From positions 1 to 64,000 of IMG/VR virus record IMGVR_UViG_3300025174_000013: DNA of 64,000 nucleotides; one strand, written 5' to 3'. Of this stretch, positions 25,767 to 35,785 are shown one piece after another. How positions within the stretch are numbered: the stretch's first letter is position 1; each line of letters opens with the position of its first letter. Origin of the DNA: a virus. The notes beneath the pieces are model-generated. The model was not told the origin of the DNA. It made no database searches and was given only the letters and a program-made list of their open reading frames with translations. The position numbers and the translations under genes are program-made.

Positions 25767-28700
25767 ATGAGTTTTATAAGTACAAACGCGTTTTATCAAG
25801 AAGAAATAATCTTATTAGATAAAGACTTTGAAGCACCAACTCCAATTACTGAAGGTCAAGTGATTAATGGCAATTTACAACCATTTAGGGCTAGAATAGA
25901 GCTAACTAACACAGGTAATGAGTTACAAAATAGTGGGATTATTACTTTAAGAATTCCACCAGATGGAACATTTGTAAGAAAAGAACCAATATTAATAAAT
26001 GAAGGTGCAAAAGATAATTACATTATACAAGCAAGAATAAAACAAGATAGAGATAAGGATGGCGTATATGAAGAAGAAGGAAGACTGTTTAGATTTTTTA
26101 TAGGACAACCTACACTAATAGATGATGCATTAACGGGAGAAACACTTAAGATAACATTAATTTCTACTGAATATCATACAAGAGAAACTTTGGATTCAGA
26201 AAGAATAACTTTTCCATTTAAAACCCCACAAGAAGCATTTGTAAGAAGAATAACTGCCTATAATACAATAAAAGGTGAAACTAATACTCAATTAATACAT
26301 CCTGTTGGAATAAATGAAACTATAAAGTTACCTGATGCAGAATCATTAAGTCAAGAATGGCGACCATTAGCACCAACCTCAACACATGATTTATTTAGAA
26401 TTATAGCAAAATCACAGTCTTTACCAAGTATTGCAGGCGGTGTTTTTAGAGATTTCTTTTTTGATTATGAACCACTTGTTCTTTCAACAAAAGCAGTAAC
26501 AATAAAAGCAGAAGAAGAAGGAACTGTTGATAGAGGAGTAATAATAGATCCACTTCTTTTTGAATTTGTTTCGGGTACAGAAAAAGATAAAACAATCAAT
26601 GTCGATTTGATTAAGTTTAAAAACCATGTTGTGATGGAAGGTAATCCAGTTGGTGGAACACTACCTATGGAAAATGCAAAATTTTCTTCTTTATGGGAAC
26701 ATGCAAAAATAAGACCTGAATGGGATGCAACCACACAATATTATGATGGAACATTAGGAACAAATCAAAGTGAAGTACGAATTCTTGATCCGTTTTTAGA
26801 TGAAATAAGATTTTTTAAAGCAATACAAACAACAGGAAACATAAATAGAAATCCTACAACTGATCCTCTTAAAGAAGCATATTGGGAAGAAGATTTTGTA
26901 ACAATTCCAGATTATAATAAATATGCAAGTTATAAAAAAGACGATATAATAGTTCAACCAGATTCAGGTCCAAGTCCAGTCGATAGATTTTACAAAGCAA
27001 TTCAAGATGTACCAAATAATCCAACTAATCTATCAATATATAAACCAGCACCTTTTGGAACAAGTTATTGGGCTGACACAGGACAAACATTTTTGAGAGG
27101 ACTTAATCATCCGTTATTTGATTCTAATGCAATAACTATAGGAAGAGGTGGAAGAACACGATTCTTTAGTTATACTCCATGGACTGCTGATTTTGAAGCA
27201 ATGAGAGCAGGAACATTGTTTGGTATTGGTGATAATCAACAAGAAGATAATTTTGAAACAGCAGGATATCAAGGAGTTGTTCCAGATTGGAATTATGTAA
27301 GAGCAAACTTTGACAGAATAGAAGCTGATAATCAATATGAGCAAGTAGTAGGAAAAGACGTAATAAAAACTCTAGATGCACCACCACCAGACAAAGAATG
27401 TTATCTTGGTGCAAGATATTTGGTTTCAGAAAATCCTACAGGAATATTTAGTGGACAAGATAATAAAATAGCAGAATATGTCGGTCCAGATTTTAATCCA
27501 AATGATTCAGTTAGTGATTGGGAATTCAGCAAATCTCCAGAACATGGTGAGGTTATTTGTCATCAAGCAACTGGAGTTATGTTAGTATGGAAAAACGACA
27601 CAAATCAGTGGGAAAAGTTTTGGAATGTTTTGGATATTGCACCCGGCGGTGTAGATAATTCAATATGGCAACAAATAGTAAATGGACTAACAACAGTTGG
27701 GGTTTTTTTTATAGTCACTGCACTTGGACCCATTGTTGGTACAGCAATTTCATTTTTATTTGATATACAAACATTCGGTAGTGCAACAAGGCAATCTCCA
27801 TTACATATTTGTAAAGATATTAAATTAGTAGAAGGAGCATCTGGAATTCCGGGTCAAGCATTTGAGTTAAGATTTGATTGGAACCCATTTGAAAGTAATT
27901 TTCACTTCACCGGTGAAACAGGAGGAGATAAGAAAAATTATACTAGTTTAGGAGCATGGTGGTTTATGCAATTTCCATATATGAAAATACCTACATTTTC
28001 AAGAGATGTTGGTGATGTATATAAAAATCCTGTTATAGATACTAATAATTTAACATTAAACCATAAAGGAGAATATGGATGGAATAGAGGTCTTGATAGT
28101 GAAGACTTGGGTAGAATACAAACAATTCATTTTAAAGCAAGATTATCATTATATGGCTCAATTACTGGAGGTTTGGTTCTTGGTTATGCAGATATGCCTA
28201 TGGTTTGTTGGGCTGTAGATATTTTTGATAGAATTTGGTACACACCAATTAAGATATCAAGAAACGGACAATATGATGTATTTGATTTGTCATTTGGTGA
28301 AAATTCAGCAGGACAATTACATCATGGAAGGTATGACGAATATCTTAAATTATTTGGTATTGTTTTGGAAACAGATTGGTTGTTAAAAGAGAAAGAATGG
28401 TCAGGATTGGAATTTGACTGGAGGTTTGTAAAAGCTATTGGAATATTTTATGAAGCAGGGTACAATAACGAAGGACTATATGTTGCAAGTCAGTTTCCCG
28501 ATTATGTAAAAAGTATATCAGAACAAGTTGCAGGATCAATATTTCCTTTTATTATTTCTCAAGGATTGCCGGGCGAAGAACATCAACCAAATGATTTACT
28601 TATTAATAATGCTAGATTGGCAATAGATGAACTTCATTTTAAAAAACAACTATATACAACTTCAAACAATAAATCACTTCAAACATTAGGTTCTAATTCA

Positions 28701-28985
28701 AGAGCAATATTAGACCACGATGCATCTGAAGTTGATTACTTAAACTTAAAAATAAAATCACAAGCATCAAGGGAAAGAAAGAAATTTGTTGAACAAGTTT
28801 GGTTTATGCAAGGTCACGGAGATGTAAGATTAAGATTTGGTGAAAAGTTTGTTGCAAGTGGAAGTAGAGTTCCCGGCGGTACTCAAGACCTTATATGCAG
28901 TGAAGTAAAACATGTTATAGATAATGATGGATATATGGTACATATTACAGGCAAACGAAAGTTTGTTTTTGAAGAGGAGGTGTAA
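25767..28985 (+). CDS. Tail hub/tip protein with carbohydrate-binding-like modules (1072 aa)
   Basis: Probable central tail tip protein. The first ~300 residues are beta-rich and resemble the ring-forming part of phage tail hub proteins. Residues about 310-375 and 390-440 each follow the pattern Y-x-x-G/D-D-x-V...F/Y-K-A-I...W of small carbohydrate-binding (CBM5/12-like) modules. Residues about 640-672 contain a long hydrophobic stretch (VGVFFIVTALGPIVGTAISF) that could act in membrane insertion. The C-terminal ~350 residues are again beta-rich. A strong GAGGTGATAAAAT ribosome-binding region precedes the ATG. Carbohydrate binding would suit attachment to a glycosylated S-layer; this is inference. 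Confidence 0.65.
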   Translation: MSFISTNAFYQEEIILLDKDFEAPTPITEGQVINGNLQPFRARIELTNTGNELQNSGIITLRIPPDGTFVRKEPILINEGAKDNYIIQARIKQDRDKDGVYEEEGRLFRFFIGQPTLIDDALTGETLKITLISTEYHTRETLDSERITFPFKTPQEAFVRRITAYNTIKGETNTQLIHPVGINETIKLPDAESLSQEWRPLAPTSTHDLFRIIAKSQSLPSIAGGVFRDFFFDYEPLVLSTKAVTIKAEEEGTVDRGVIIDPLLFEFVSGTEKDKTINVDLIKFKNHVVMEGNPVGGTLPMENAKFSSLWEHAKIRPEWDATTQYYDGTLGTNQSEVRILDPFLDEIRFFKAIQTTGNINRNPTTDPLKEAYWEEDFVTIPDYNKYASYKKDDIIVQPDSGPSPVDRFYKAIQDVPNNPTNLSIYKPAPFGTSYWADTGQTFLRGLNHPLFDSNAITIGRGGRTRFFSYTPWTADFEAMRAGTLFGIGDNQQEDNFETAGYQGVVPDWNYVRANFDRIEADNQYEQVVGKDVIKTLDAPPPDKECYLGARYLVSENPTGIFSGQDNKIAEYVGPDFNPNDSVSDWEFSKSPEHGEVICHQATGVMLVWKNDTNQWEKFWNVLDIAPGGVDNSIWQQIVNGLTTVGVFFIVTALGPIVGTAISFLFDIQTFGSATRQSPLHICKDIKLVEGASGIPGQAFELRFDWNPFESNFHFTGETGGDKKNYTSLGAWWFMQFPYMKIPTFSRDVGDVYKNPVIDTNNLTLNHKGEYGWNRGLDSEDLGRIQTIHFKARLSLYGSITGGLVLGYADMPMVCWAVDIFDRIWYTPIKISRNGQYDVFDLSFGENSAGQLHHGRYDEYLKLFGIVLETDWLLKEKEWSGLEFDWRFVKAIGIFYEAGYNNEGLYVASQFPDYVKSISEQVAGSIFPFIISQGLPGEEHQPNDLLINNARLAIDELHFKKQLYTTSNNKSLQTLGSNSRAILDHDASEVDYLNLKIKSQASRERKKFVEQVWFMQGHGDVRLRFGEKFVASGSRVPGGTQDLICSEVKHVIDNDGYMVHITGKRKFVFEEEV

Positions 28986-28988
28986 TAA

Positions 28989-31900
28989 ATGAGCTATGAT
29001 AATGATACAGCAGATCACGCAATAAGAGCGTTAAAGGAAGAAGTAGCAAAAATAAGAGAAGAGCAGTTTGCCAAAGCATTTCCACTAAATTCGGGAGGAA
29101 GAGGAGGTGGAAAATTAAGCTCTAGTATTGGTGGTTCGTTACCAACTACAGGAACTGCTACATTTATTCCTAATGTAATTAGATTAACCAAAGATACTGG
29201 TGTAATAAATAAGTTAAATTATAAAACGCTAGTACCAAACATGGAATTTGCGATAAATGAAACAATTACTGGTGGAACTTCTGGTGCGACAGCAATAATA
29301 GGAGATATAGATATACTTACTTCTACTACAGGTGTTTTAACACTTAAACCAAATTCGATAAGCGGAACATTTACTAATAACGAAAATTTAAACGGTAGCA
29401 TAAATGGAAACGCAAAAGTTGATGGAACGTTATATACACAAACTGGCAGAGGTCATTTAAACGCTGGTTCAGCTTCAATTATTGTAGAAGGTGTAGCAAC
29501 GCCATATGAAATTCATTTTATAGATAATGCAAAAAACAACGGACAAATAGTGTTATTAAGAGCACAGAATGGTCAAACAATAAGGCTTAGAAGAGCAATA
29601 ACAACCGATGCTAATACTGGAAATTTGGATTTAGATTCTTCTTTTAATATAATAGAAAATGCAATAGTAATTCTTCAATATCAAGGAGCAAGCAATGTAA
29701 CTTCTGATGGTGGATGGGTGCCAGTTTTATCAAGTGTTACAAGTGGTGGAGCTGGAAATGTTTTTGATTTTCCTATATTATATCCCAAAGAGGATTTAGG
29801 AGATCAGTCTGGAGCTGTTGGTTTATCATTAAATCAAGCAAACGGTCATTATAAGAGAATAAGAATGATAGGAAATATATCATTAACGTTTAGTAGTCCA
29901 CCACCTTCATCAAATGGATTTAAATTTTATGTGTTACTGGTTCAAGATGGAACAGGAAGTCGTACTTTGACTGCATTACCGGCTTCAGTTAAAAACGGTG
30001 CTTCAATATTAACACAAATAGATTCTGCTGTAAATTCACAAACTTTAATACAATTTGTTACGGCTGATGGAGGAGTAACTTATCATGCACAGATAATAGC
30101 ACCGGCTGGAGCTGGTCAAGATACTCCATGGCAAGTTGATCATGATGCTAATACATATGATCTTTTTAATTTAGATAAATTAAGATTTGCCCCAGCTGGA
30201 GGATTTAGTTTTCCTACTGATGCAACAGTAAAGGGACTTTCAACTTCTGGAACGGGAATAGAAGCAAATGTTCCACCATCACAACAATATAGATGGTATA
30301 TTGGTGGGTTTCCACACATGACATTAGATACTTTTGATTTACTCATGCATGACTTTAATATAAAAGATGTAAGATTTCTTGGGTTTACAGATAGCCCTTC
30401 ATTTACAGCTCACATAACAAGTGAAACATCGAATGCAAGATTATATTATTCTGTAACAGGTGCTGGTTCTCATCATGCATTTTACGTAGATAATGGAGTA
30501 AATGCAAACATGGAAATGAGGTTGAATGTTAATAAATCAAATGTAAATTTGGATATGGTTACAAATGATATTATTAATCTAGATCAAGCTCAATTTGACG
30601 CATTTGGTGGGTTTGTTTCATCTATTGATCATGGACAAAGAAGAATCAGTGGTGGTAATTCTGGAATCAATATTAATGTGCCAAAATTAAAAACTGTTAA
30701 ACTATGGTTTGAAAATACTGGACAAACTAATAGTGATCTAAAATATGAATTTAGACAAGATGGACTTGATATGTATACTAATAATATATTCAATGTTCAA
30801 GGAATATTTTTTCCAAATGCAGGAAGTATAATTGATTTAGCTGGATTTGGATTAGAATTTCTAGCTGGTGTAAATCCTCCTTTTGGAACTGGTAATCCGC
30901 AAACTATGAACTTTAGAGTAAGGGGACCTGCACCTTCATACACTCAATTAGATATGTTTGTATTGGATGGCTTAGGACATAATACAACAAACGGTGGTGG
31001 AATGAAAATGTCTACTGATCTTAATTTACAAACTCAGAATATACATAATGTTGATATGATTAATTTTAGTTCTAATAATGGCATAGTAGGAGGAAATCAA
31101 TTTGCAATAGCTGGCTCTACTGATGCAAATAGATTAGAGTTCAACGTTCCTTTTTTTAAGAGTTTTAGTTTCAGAGAAAACGATACAGAATTCATGAGTT
31201 TAGAAGAAGGATTATTAACAATGAATTTTGTATTCTCTGATCCAAGAATACGAGCAAATCAATTTGAATTACTAACTCATACATTAGGTACTAGTGGAAT
31301 GGTAGATGGAATGATAAGACAAGTAAATAATGGAGGTTCATTAGATATAATGGTAGGAACTGGTGGATTTATTAGAAACTTAACAAATGCATTTGGCACT
31401 TCTTTTATTGGATTTACTGCAGATGCAGATCTTAATATGGGTACATTTAATATCTTTAATTTGGATGTATTACGATATGCTGTAGATAGTGGTGTAATAG
31501 GATTTGGAGAATATGGTTCAGCTGTAAATGCAGGGAACACTAAATTACAATGGAGTGTTCCATTAGGTAAGTTTTATGATTGGCAAGTTAATCTTACTTC
31601 TATAGCAACTTTAAACACTGCATCATTTCATATGAAAACAAATACATTTATAACAAATCCAAGCATTATAGCAGACGGTGCATTTATTTTAGGTGCAAAT
31701 CACGCAAATGGAACAACAGGAATGCTTAATGGCGAAGACAGATTAGTGGGAAATGACGTAATATTTAGATCTGGAAATACAAATGTAAACTTAACAACAT
31801 TAAGTGCCGGTGGAGCAGATAACTTGGGTGATCACACTGCAACACAACCGCTTAATATGGCGTTTAATACAATAACTAATTATTTAGGATGGACTTCTAG

Positions 31901-33125
31901 TGGAGGACATGCATTTTTTGTAAATGCTGGACTACAAAATTTCCAGTTGGGTAGTTCAACCGATGCTTTTAGATGGATTATTAGTGGTAATCCTACTCCT
32001 CTTATGGAATTAGGAATAACTGATTTAAATGTACGTAATAAACAAATAACTAATGTTTCTAATCCTCTCAATAATTTAGATGCGGTAAACCTACAAACAT
32101 TAAATTCAGCAATAGCAGGAATAGACGTATCAACTTGGTCAACATTTCCAGCTACATCTATTGTAAATTTGGCAAGTAACTCATTACAGAATTTTACTTC
32201 ATGGACTAATGCTTTTGGTCAAAGTTGGATTGGAGGTCCTAGTGGTCAAAGTTTCAATATTGGTGCTGGTGATTCTTACGATTATAATGTGAACGCTGTT
32301 CCTAAATTTTCAATAGGAAGTGTAGAGAATGATTCGTTTGTAAATTTAAATATGAATGGATTTAAAGTGATAAACAGTGGAGCAACAGTAGGAGGAGATG
32401 CTTCAACAACTTTAACTACAAAAGGCTATGTTGATTCATTGGTTGGTGGTGGTATTGATACAACAGCTAACTTTACATGGACTGGTTCTCATACATTCAA
32501 CGGTGCATCTGTTAGTTTAATTGCACCAGCGATATTTATTGGAAATTCTATTGCTGATGGTATTTCTGTTGGCGGAAGATTTGTAACTGATCTTATTAGT
32601 TCTAATCTAAGTGATTTGGGAGAATTTGGTAATAGGTGGAATGTAATATATGGTAATAGTTTACAATTACAGTTTGGAGCACAAATAAATAACATTACTA
32701 CTAATTCTTCTACTAATAATAATACATCTGTGATGACATCGCAAGCAGTTCAAACATTAGTGGCAAGTGTAGGAGGAGTATCATTGAGCGGAACAAATAC
32801 ATGGACTGGTATAAACACATTTAATAATGGAGTATTATTCAACAGTGCTGTCGGATTTGTTGCTGGTTCTATACAACCTACAGCTATAACAGGAACAGCA
32901 GTAAACTTAAACAGTACACAAACTATAACTGGAACTAAAACATTTACACAAGCAACATTTAACATAAGTGGAAACTTGAATCAAGATGGTGGACAAATAG
33001 GATTTAGAGGTAGAACACCACAATCAATAACCACAATGCCAAGTGCTCCAGCTACTTTGGCTGGATTACAATCAACATTAAACTTGTTATCTTCTATATT
33101 AAGAGGGATGGGAATAGTAGGCTAA
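28989..33125 (+). CDS. Tail fibre (1378 aa)
   Basis: A long fibre protein. It begins with a short helix (about residues 8-25) and a Gly/Ser linker, then a domain with GGTSGATAIIGDID and TLKPNSISGTF, a motif common in phage fibres. The middle is a series of ~100-residue beta units, each with a phrase like LNMGTFNIFNLDVLRY or MYTNNIFNVQGIFF (distance-spacer units seen in phage fibre shafts). The C-terminus has TWTGINTFNN and GTKTFTQATF repeats, then an amphipathic helix (LAGLQSTLNLLSSILRGMG) that could trimerise or cap. GAGGAGGTG just upstream is a strong ribosome binding site. It ends the tail operon. Confidence 0.75.
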   Translation: MSYDNDTADHAIRALKEEVAKIREEQFAKAFPLNSGGRGGGKLSSSIGGSLPTTGTATFIPNVIRLTKDTGVINKLNYKTLVPNMEFAINETITGGTSGATAIIGDIDILTSTTGVLTLKPNSISGTFTNNENLNGSINGNAKVDGTLYTQTGRGHLNAGSASIIVEGVATPYEIHFIDNAKNNGQIVLLRAQNGQTIRLRRAITTDANTGNLDLDSSFNIIENAIVILQYQGASNVTSDGGWVPVLSSVTSGGAGNVFDFPILYPKEDLGDQSGAVGLSLNQANGHYKRIRMIGNISLTFSSPPPSSNGFKFYVLLVQDGTGSRTLTALPASVKNGASILTQIDSAVNSQTLIQFVTADGGVTYHAQIIAPAGAGQDTPWQVDHDANTYDLFNLDKLRFAPAGGFSFPTDATVKGLSTSGTGIEANVPPSQQYRWYIGGFPHMTLDTFDLLMHDFNIKDVRFLGFTDSPSFTAHITSETSNARLYYSVTGAGSHHAFYVDNGVNANMEMRLNVNKSNVNLDMVTNDIINLDQAQFDAFGGFVSSIDHGQRRISGGNSGININVPKLKTVKLWFENTGQTNSDLKYEFRQDGLDMYTNNIFNVQGIFFPNAGSIIDLAGFGLEFLAGVNPPFGTGNPQTMNFRVRGPAPSYTQLDMFVLDGLGHNTTNGGGMKMSTDLNLQTQNIHNVDMINFSSNNGIVGGNQFAIAGSTDANRLEFNVPFFKSFSFRENDTEFMSLEEGLLTMNFVFSDPRIRANQFELLTHTLGTSGMVDGMIRQVNNGGSLDIMVGTGGFIRNLTNAFGTSFIGFTADADLNMGTFNIFNLDVLRYAVDSGVIGFGEYGSAVNAGNTKLQWSVPLGKFYDWQVNLTSIATLNTASFHMKTNTFITNPSIIADGAFILGANHANGTTGMLNGEDRLVGNDVIFRSGNTNVNLTTLSAGGADNLGDHTATQPLNMAFNTITNYLGWTSSGGHAFFVNAGLQNFQLGSSTDAFRWIISGNPTPLMELGITDLNVRNKQITNVSNPLNNLDAVNLQTLNSAIAGIDVSTWSTFPATSIVNLASNSLQNFTSWTNAFGQSWIGGPSGQSFNIGAGDSYDYNVNAVPKFSIGSVENDSFVNLNMNGFKVINSGATVGGDASTTLTTKGYVDSLVGGGIDTTANFTWTGSHTFNGASVSLIAPAIFIGNSIADGISVGGRFVTDLISSNLSDLGEFGNRWNVIYGNSLQLQFGAQINNITTNSSTNNNTSVMTSQAVQTLVASVGGVSLSGTNTWTGINTFNNGVLFNSAVGFVAGSIQPTAITGTAVNLNSTQTITGTKTFTQATFNISGNLNQDGGQIGFRGRTPQSITTMPSAPATLAGLQSTLNLLSSILRGMGIVG

Positions 33126-33128
33126 TAG

Positions 33129-33137
33129 GTTATATAG
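33129..33137 (+). promoter_or_regulatory. TATA box for gene at 33158
   Basis: GTTATATAG lies about 29 nt before the ATG at 33158 and marks a new transcription unit just after the fibre gene. The spacing favours that ATG over the GTG at 33152. Confidence 0.5.
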
Positions 33138-33157
33138 AAGAATATGGTAATGTGGCT

Positions 33158-33400
33158 ATGGCAATAAGCGATGAAGTTCTTGAACAATTAATTGGTAAAT
33201 TGTATGTAAGTTTAAAGGAAAAAGTAGATGCTGAACAACAAATAAATCAATATATTAATGCTTTAATATCTATCAGAAAGAATGAAGATGGTTCTTTACC
33301 TATAGATATATTTACTGGAATTCCAATAACGGAAGAAAGAAGAAGTGAAATATTAGAAGCGACAATAGGAAACTCAGTTCAATTTGTCGGGGGTGAATAG
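33158..33400 (+). CDS. Small helical protein (80 aa)
   Basis: Starts MAISDEVLEQLIGKLY and is mainly amphipathic helix, then a short loop with Asp/Pro/Ile and a second helix. No cysteines and no recognised family. Start chosen from TATA spacing; the GTG at 33152 would add two residues. It is followed after two bases by another small helical gene, so the pair is probably one operon. Confidence 0.6.
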   Translation: MAISDEVLEQLIGKLYVSLKEKVDAEQQINQYINALISIRKNEDGSLPIDIFTGIPITEERRSEILEATIGNSVQFVGGE

Positions 33401-33402
33401 TA

Positions 33403-33693
33403 ATGAGTAAGAATAAAGGTGCAAAATCGGTATCAATGCCTGAACCTAAAGGAACAGAACCAAAAACTCCACCACAGCCAGAGCAACAAATGACTGAAGA
33501 TCAAGCATTTATGGCATATATAAATAACTTAATGAGCAATGTTATCTTAGAACACGAAAATGCAAAAACAGGTTCTATTGAAGCAATCAAAAACATAGGT
33601 CAAAAGCTAAATCTTTACATGCGAGAGGTAAGTAGATTAACAAAGGAAAACGAAGCACTTAAAAAACAAGTAGATGAACTAAAGAAAAAGTAG
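33403..33693 (+). CDS. Coiled-coil protein (96 aa)
   Basis: An N-terminal low-complexity Lys/Pro/Glu/Gln region (about 35 residues), then a helical region with a C-terminal coiled coil (SRLTKENEALKKQVDELKKK). No family recognised. The C-terminal coiled coil could mediate dimerisation. It lies directly after the preceding gene. Confidence 0.6.
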   Translation: MSKNKGAKSVSMPEPKGTEPKTPPQPEQQMTEDQAFMAYINNLMSNVILEHENAKTGSIEAIKNIGQKLNLYMREVSRLTKENEALKKQVDELKKK

Positions 33694-33696
33694 TTC

Positions 33697-33706
33697 ATTT
33701 ATATTA
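33697..33706 (+). promoter_or_regulatory. TATA box for gene at 33731
   Basis: ATTTATATTA, about 30-33 nt before the ATG at 33731, in the only gap of this region. The spacing favours 33731 over the ATG at 33722. Confidence 0.45.
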
Positions 33707-33730
33707 CCCTTTTTGGTAACTATGTGTAAC

Positions 33731-34144
33731 ATGACTGAGTTATCACAAGAAGAAAAAGATAAACAATGGCTTGACTTAAAGAAACAATGGAAGATAAAGA
33801 AAGGTCAAGAAGCAGGAGATCCAGAAAAGGCGAAGAAACAGATAAATAAGATACAGAAATTACTAGATTTAGACGTGACTGACTTTGATAAAGAAGTGCC
33901 AACTAAAGAAGTGAAAGAATATACTGATGCTGAGGCAGAATCATTATTTACAGAAGAACAAATGGAAAGAATGGAAAAAGGAGTTAAAAGAGCAATAGCA
34001 ATAAAACATTTGTTATCTGGAATGATAGTTAGTCATTTTCCAACATTGAAAGGAAACGCACCGGGAATTGGTCAAGTAGTAAATATAACATACGATTTAA
34101 TAAAAGAAGATTTGAGAAATTTAATAAAAGATGACACAAAATGA
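33731..34144 (+). CDS. Hypothetical charged helical protein (137 aa)
   Basis: Highly charged, Lys/Glu-rich helices with no motif that I recognise. The start at 33731 (MTELSQEEKDKQW) is chosen from the TATA spacing; the in-frame ATG at 33722 adds three residues. Its stop overlaps the ATG of the next gene, which in turn overlaps RadA, so the three are probably translated together; a role in recombination is possible by association only. Confidence 0.55.
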   Translation: MTELSQEEKDKQWLDLKKQWKIKKGQEAGDPEKAKKQINKIQKLLDLDVTDFDKEVPTKEVKEYTDAEAESLFTEEQMERMEKGVKRAIAIKHLLSGMIVSHFPTLKGNAPGIGQVVNITYDLIKEDLRNLIKDDTK

Positions 34145-34401
34145 ATGTAAAAACAACAATAAAACTTGGTGACAAGATTGATACATTTGATGATGCCAAT
34201 TCTTCATTTGGATCAAATGAACGTAATCTAGAACAGTTAGCAAAGTTTAAAGCATACATGAATGTAATGATAATGGCAATAGAGGACAAAGACCCAGAAA
34301 TGAAAAACAAAAGAATAGAAGTGATTATGGAATTTGAAGATGATGGGTTTTATCTTGTATTAGGAAGAAAACCAAGAGAGGTAACTGAATTTGGCACCTA
34401 G
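34141..34401 (+). CDS. Hypothetical protein (86 aa) upstream of RadA
   Basis: A small alpha/beta protein with no cysteines. ATGA overlap with the previous gene and an 11-nt overlap with the RadA frame suggest translational coupling. The family is not recognised. Confidence 0.6.
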   Translation: MNVKTTIKLGDKIDTFDDANSSFGSNERNLEQLAKFKAYMNVMIMAIEDKDPEMKNKRIEVIMEFEDDGFYLVLGRKPREVTEFGT

Positions 34402-35590
34402 AAAAAAAGAAGAAATAGAACAAAGCTTAAAGGAAGTTGATGAAGCACTTAGCTTTAATTTGGCAGATATAGAAGGAATTGGACCTGTTAAATTAAAGAA
34501 ATTACAAGAAGCAGGAATATTAGATGCAACTGATTTAATAATAAGAGGACCCAAAGAATTAGGCGTATTACTTGATATGGATTCTAGTGATACAACAAAA
34601 ATGATAGAAGATGCACGAACATACTTGCGTGATAAAGGAGTTGTAGCAAAAGCAGTATTTACAGGAAGAGAATTTTATAATTATATGACATCAACAAGAT
34701 ATACATTAAGTAGTGGAGTAAATGGATTTGATGAAATGATGAGTGGTGGATTTGAAAGTAGTGCTATAACTGAACTATATGGAGAGTTTGGAGCTGGAAA
34801 AACTCAGTTTTGCTTTATGGCAACCATTATGGCACAACTTCCTTACAAGAGAAAATGTTTTAAATGTCATGAGGTATTTGAGGATCAAAAAATAGAAAGA
34901 TGTCCAACATGTGATGTAAAAACATTAACAGTTGGCGGGTTATCTGAAATAGGAAAGCCTTGTCGTGTTATTTATGTTGATACTGAAGGCACGTTTAGAC
35001 CTGATAGGATAGAACAACTCATATATGAACGCGGTTTGGTTCAAACAAAAGAACAAACTAAAATGGAAGAAAAAAGAAAAGATCCAAAACAACCACTTAA
35101 TGACGAGGAACGCGAAAAAGCTATGAAGTTTTTTGATAATATAATATTGATTAAAGTTGCAAATGCTGGACATCAGCTTTTAGTTGGTCAAGAATTAGGT
35201 TCATATATAAATCAAGAAGGGCAACCTCCAGTAAGACTTTTGATAATAGATTCTATTACAGCAACATTTAGGCTTGATTATTTTGGAAGAGGAGAAATAG
35301 GTGAAAGACAAGAGAAACTAAAGAGACACATAAAGCATATATCACGACTTTGTGAAACATACAATATAGTTGGTATCGTAACAAACCAAGTATTACAATC
35401 ACCTACTGGTTTTGGCGATCCAATAAAGGCATCAGGTGGAACAGTATTATCACACACATCTACGCATAGGATATATCTAAAGAAAAGTGGTAAAAAGGTA
35501 GTAGCTATCATAATAGATTCACCAAATCACGCAAAATCTGAAGCCATATTAGAACTTACTAATAAAGGAGTCGAAGACGCGAGTGCATAA
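34391..35590 (+). CDS. radA: RadA recombinase with zinc-finger insertion (399 aa)
   Basis: Archaeal RadA/Rad51-type strand-exchange ATPase. Residues about 15-75 form the helix-hairpin-helix DNA-binding domain (LADIEGIGPVKLKKLQEAGI); Walker A is GEFGAGKTQ (about 131-139), Walker B LLIIDSIT (about 281-288), and the L2 region contains NQVLQSPTGFGDPIKASGG. Two insertions are unusual: a CFKC...CPTC zinc finger (about 155-175) between Walker A helix and the next strand (RVIYVDTEGTFRP), and an extra charged segment (about 215-245). The start is a TTG at 34391 that overlaps the previous gene; no suitable ATG exists upstream. Role: recombination-dependent replication or repair. Confidence 0.9.
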   Translation: MAPRKKEEIEQSLKEVDEALSFNLADIEGIGPVKLKKLQEAGILDATDLIIRGPKELGVLLDMDSSDTTKMIEDARTYLRDKGVVAKAVFTGREFYNYMTSTRYTLSSGVNGFDEMMSGGFESSAITELYGEFGAGKTQFCFMATIMAQLPYKRKCFKCHEVFEDQKIERCPTCDVKTLTVGGLSEIGKPCRVIYVDTEGTFRPDRIEQLIYERGLVQTKEQTKMEEKRKDPKQPLNDEEREKAMKFFDNIILIKVANAGHQLLVGQELGSYINQEGQPPVRLLIIDSITATFRLDYFGRGEIGERQEKLKRHIKHISRLCETYNIVGIVTNQVLQSPTGFGDPIKASGGTVLSHTSTHRIYLKKSGKKVVAIIIDSPNHAKSEAILELTNKGVEDASA

Positions 35591-35597
35591 ACAAACG

Positions 35598-35619
35598 TTT
35601 ATATACACTAGGGTATATA
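35598..35619 (+). promoter_or_regulatory. TATA box within TATATAC-N6-GTATATA (site 2)
   Basis: TATATAC at 35600-35606 and GTATATA at 35613-35619, spacing 6. The TATA half lies about 30 nt before the ATG at 35630. Second copy of the operator-like motif found at 20333. Confidence 0.65.
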
Positions 35620-35629
35620 GGACTTGTTA

Positions 35630-35782
35630 ATGAAGCGTATAGAATATTATTTAAAAAGTGCGGAAATATACTCTAATCTAGCAATATCAGAACAAAACTT
35701 TGACAGAAAAACAACATATCAAACTAAATCTGAAGCTGATTTAATAACGGCTAAGTATTATTTAGAGGATTTGGAGAAATAA
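35630..35782 (+). CDS. Small helical protein (50 aa)
   Basis: Begins MKRIEYYLKSAEIYSNLA and is predicted to form two helices rich in Tyr and Lys. Leaderless start about 30 nt after the TATA box. Family not recognised. The possible operator over its promoter suggests regulation in common with the genes at 20361, 57504 and 60426. Confidence 0.55.
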   Translation: MKRIEYYLKSAEIYSNLAISEQNFDRKTTYQTKSEADLITAKYYLEDLEK

Positions 35783-35785
35783 ATC

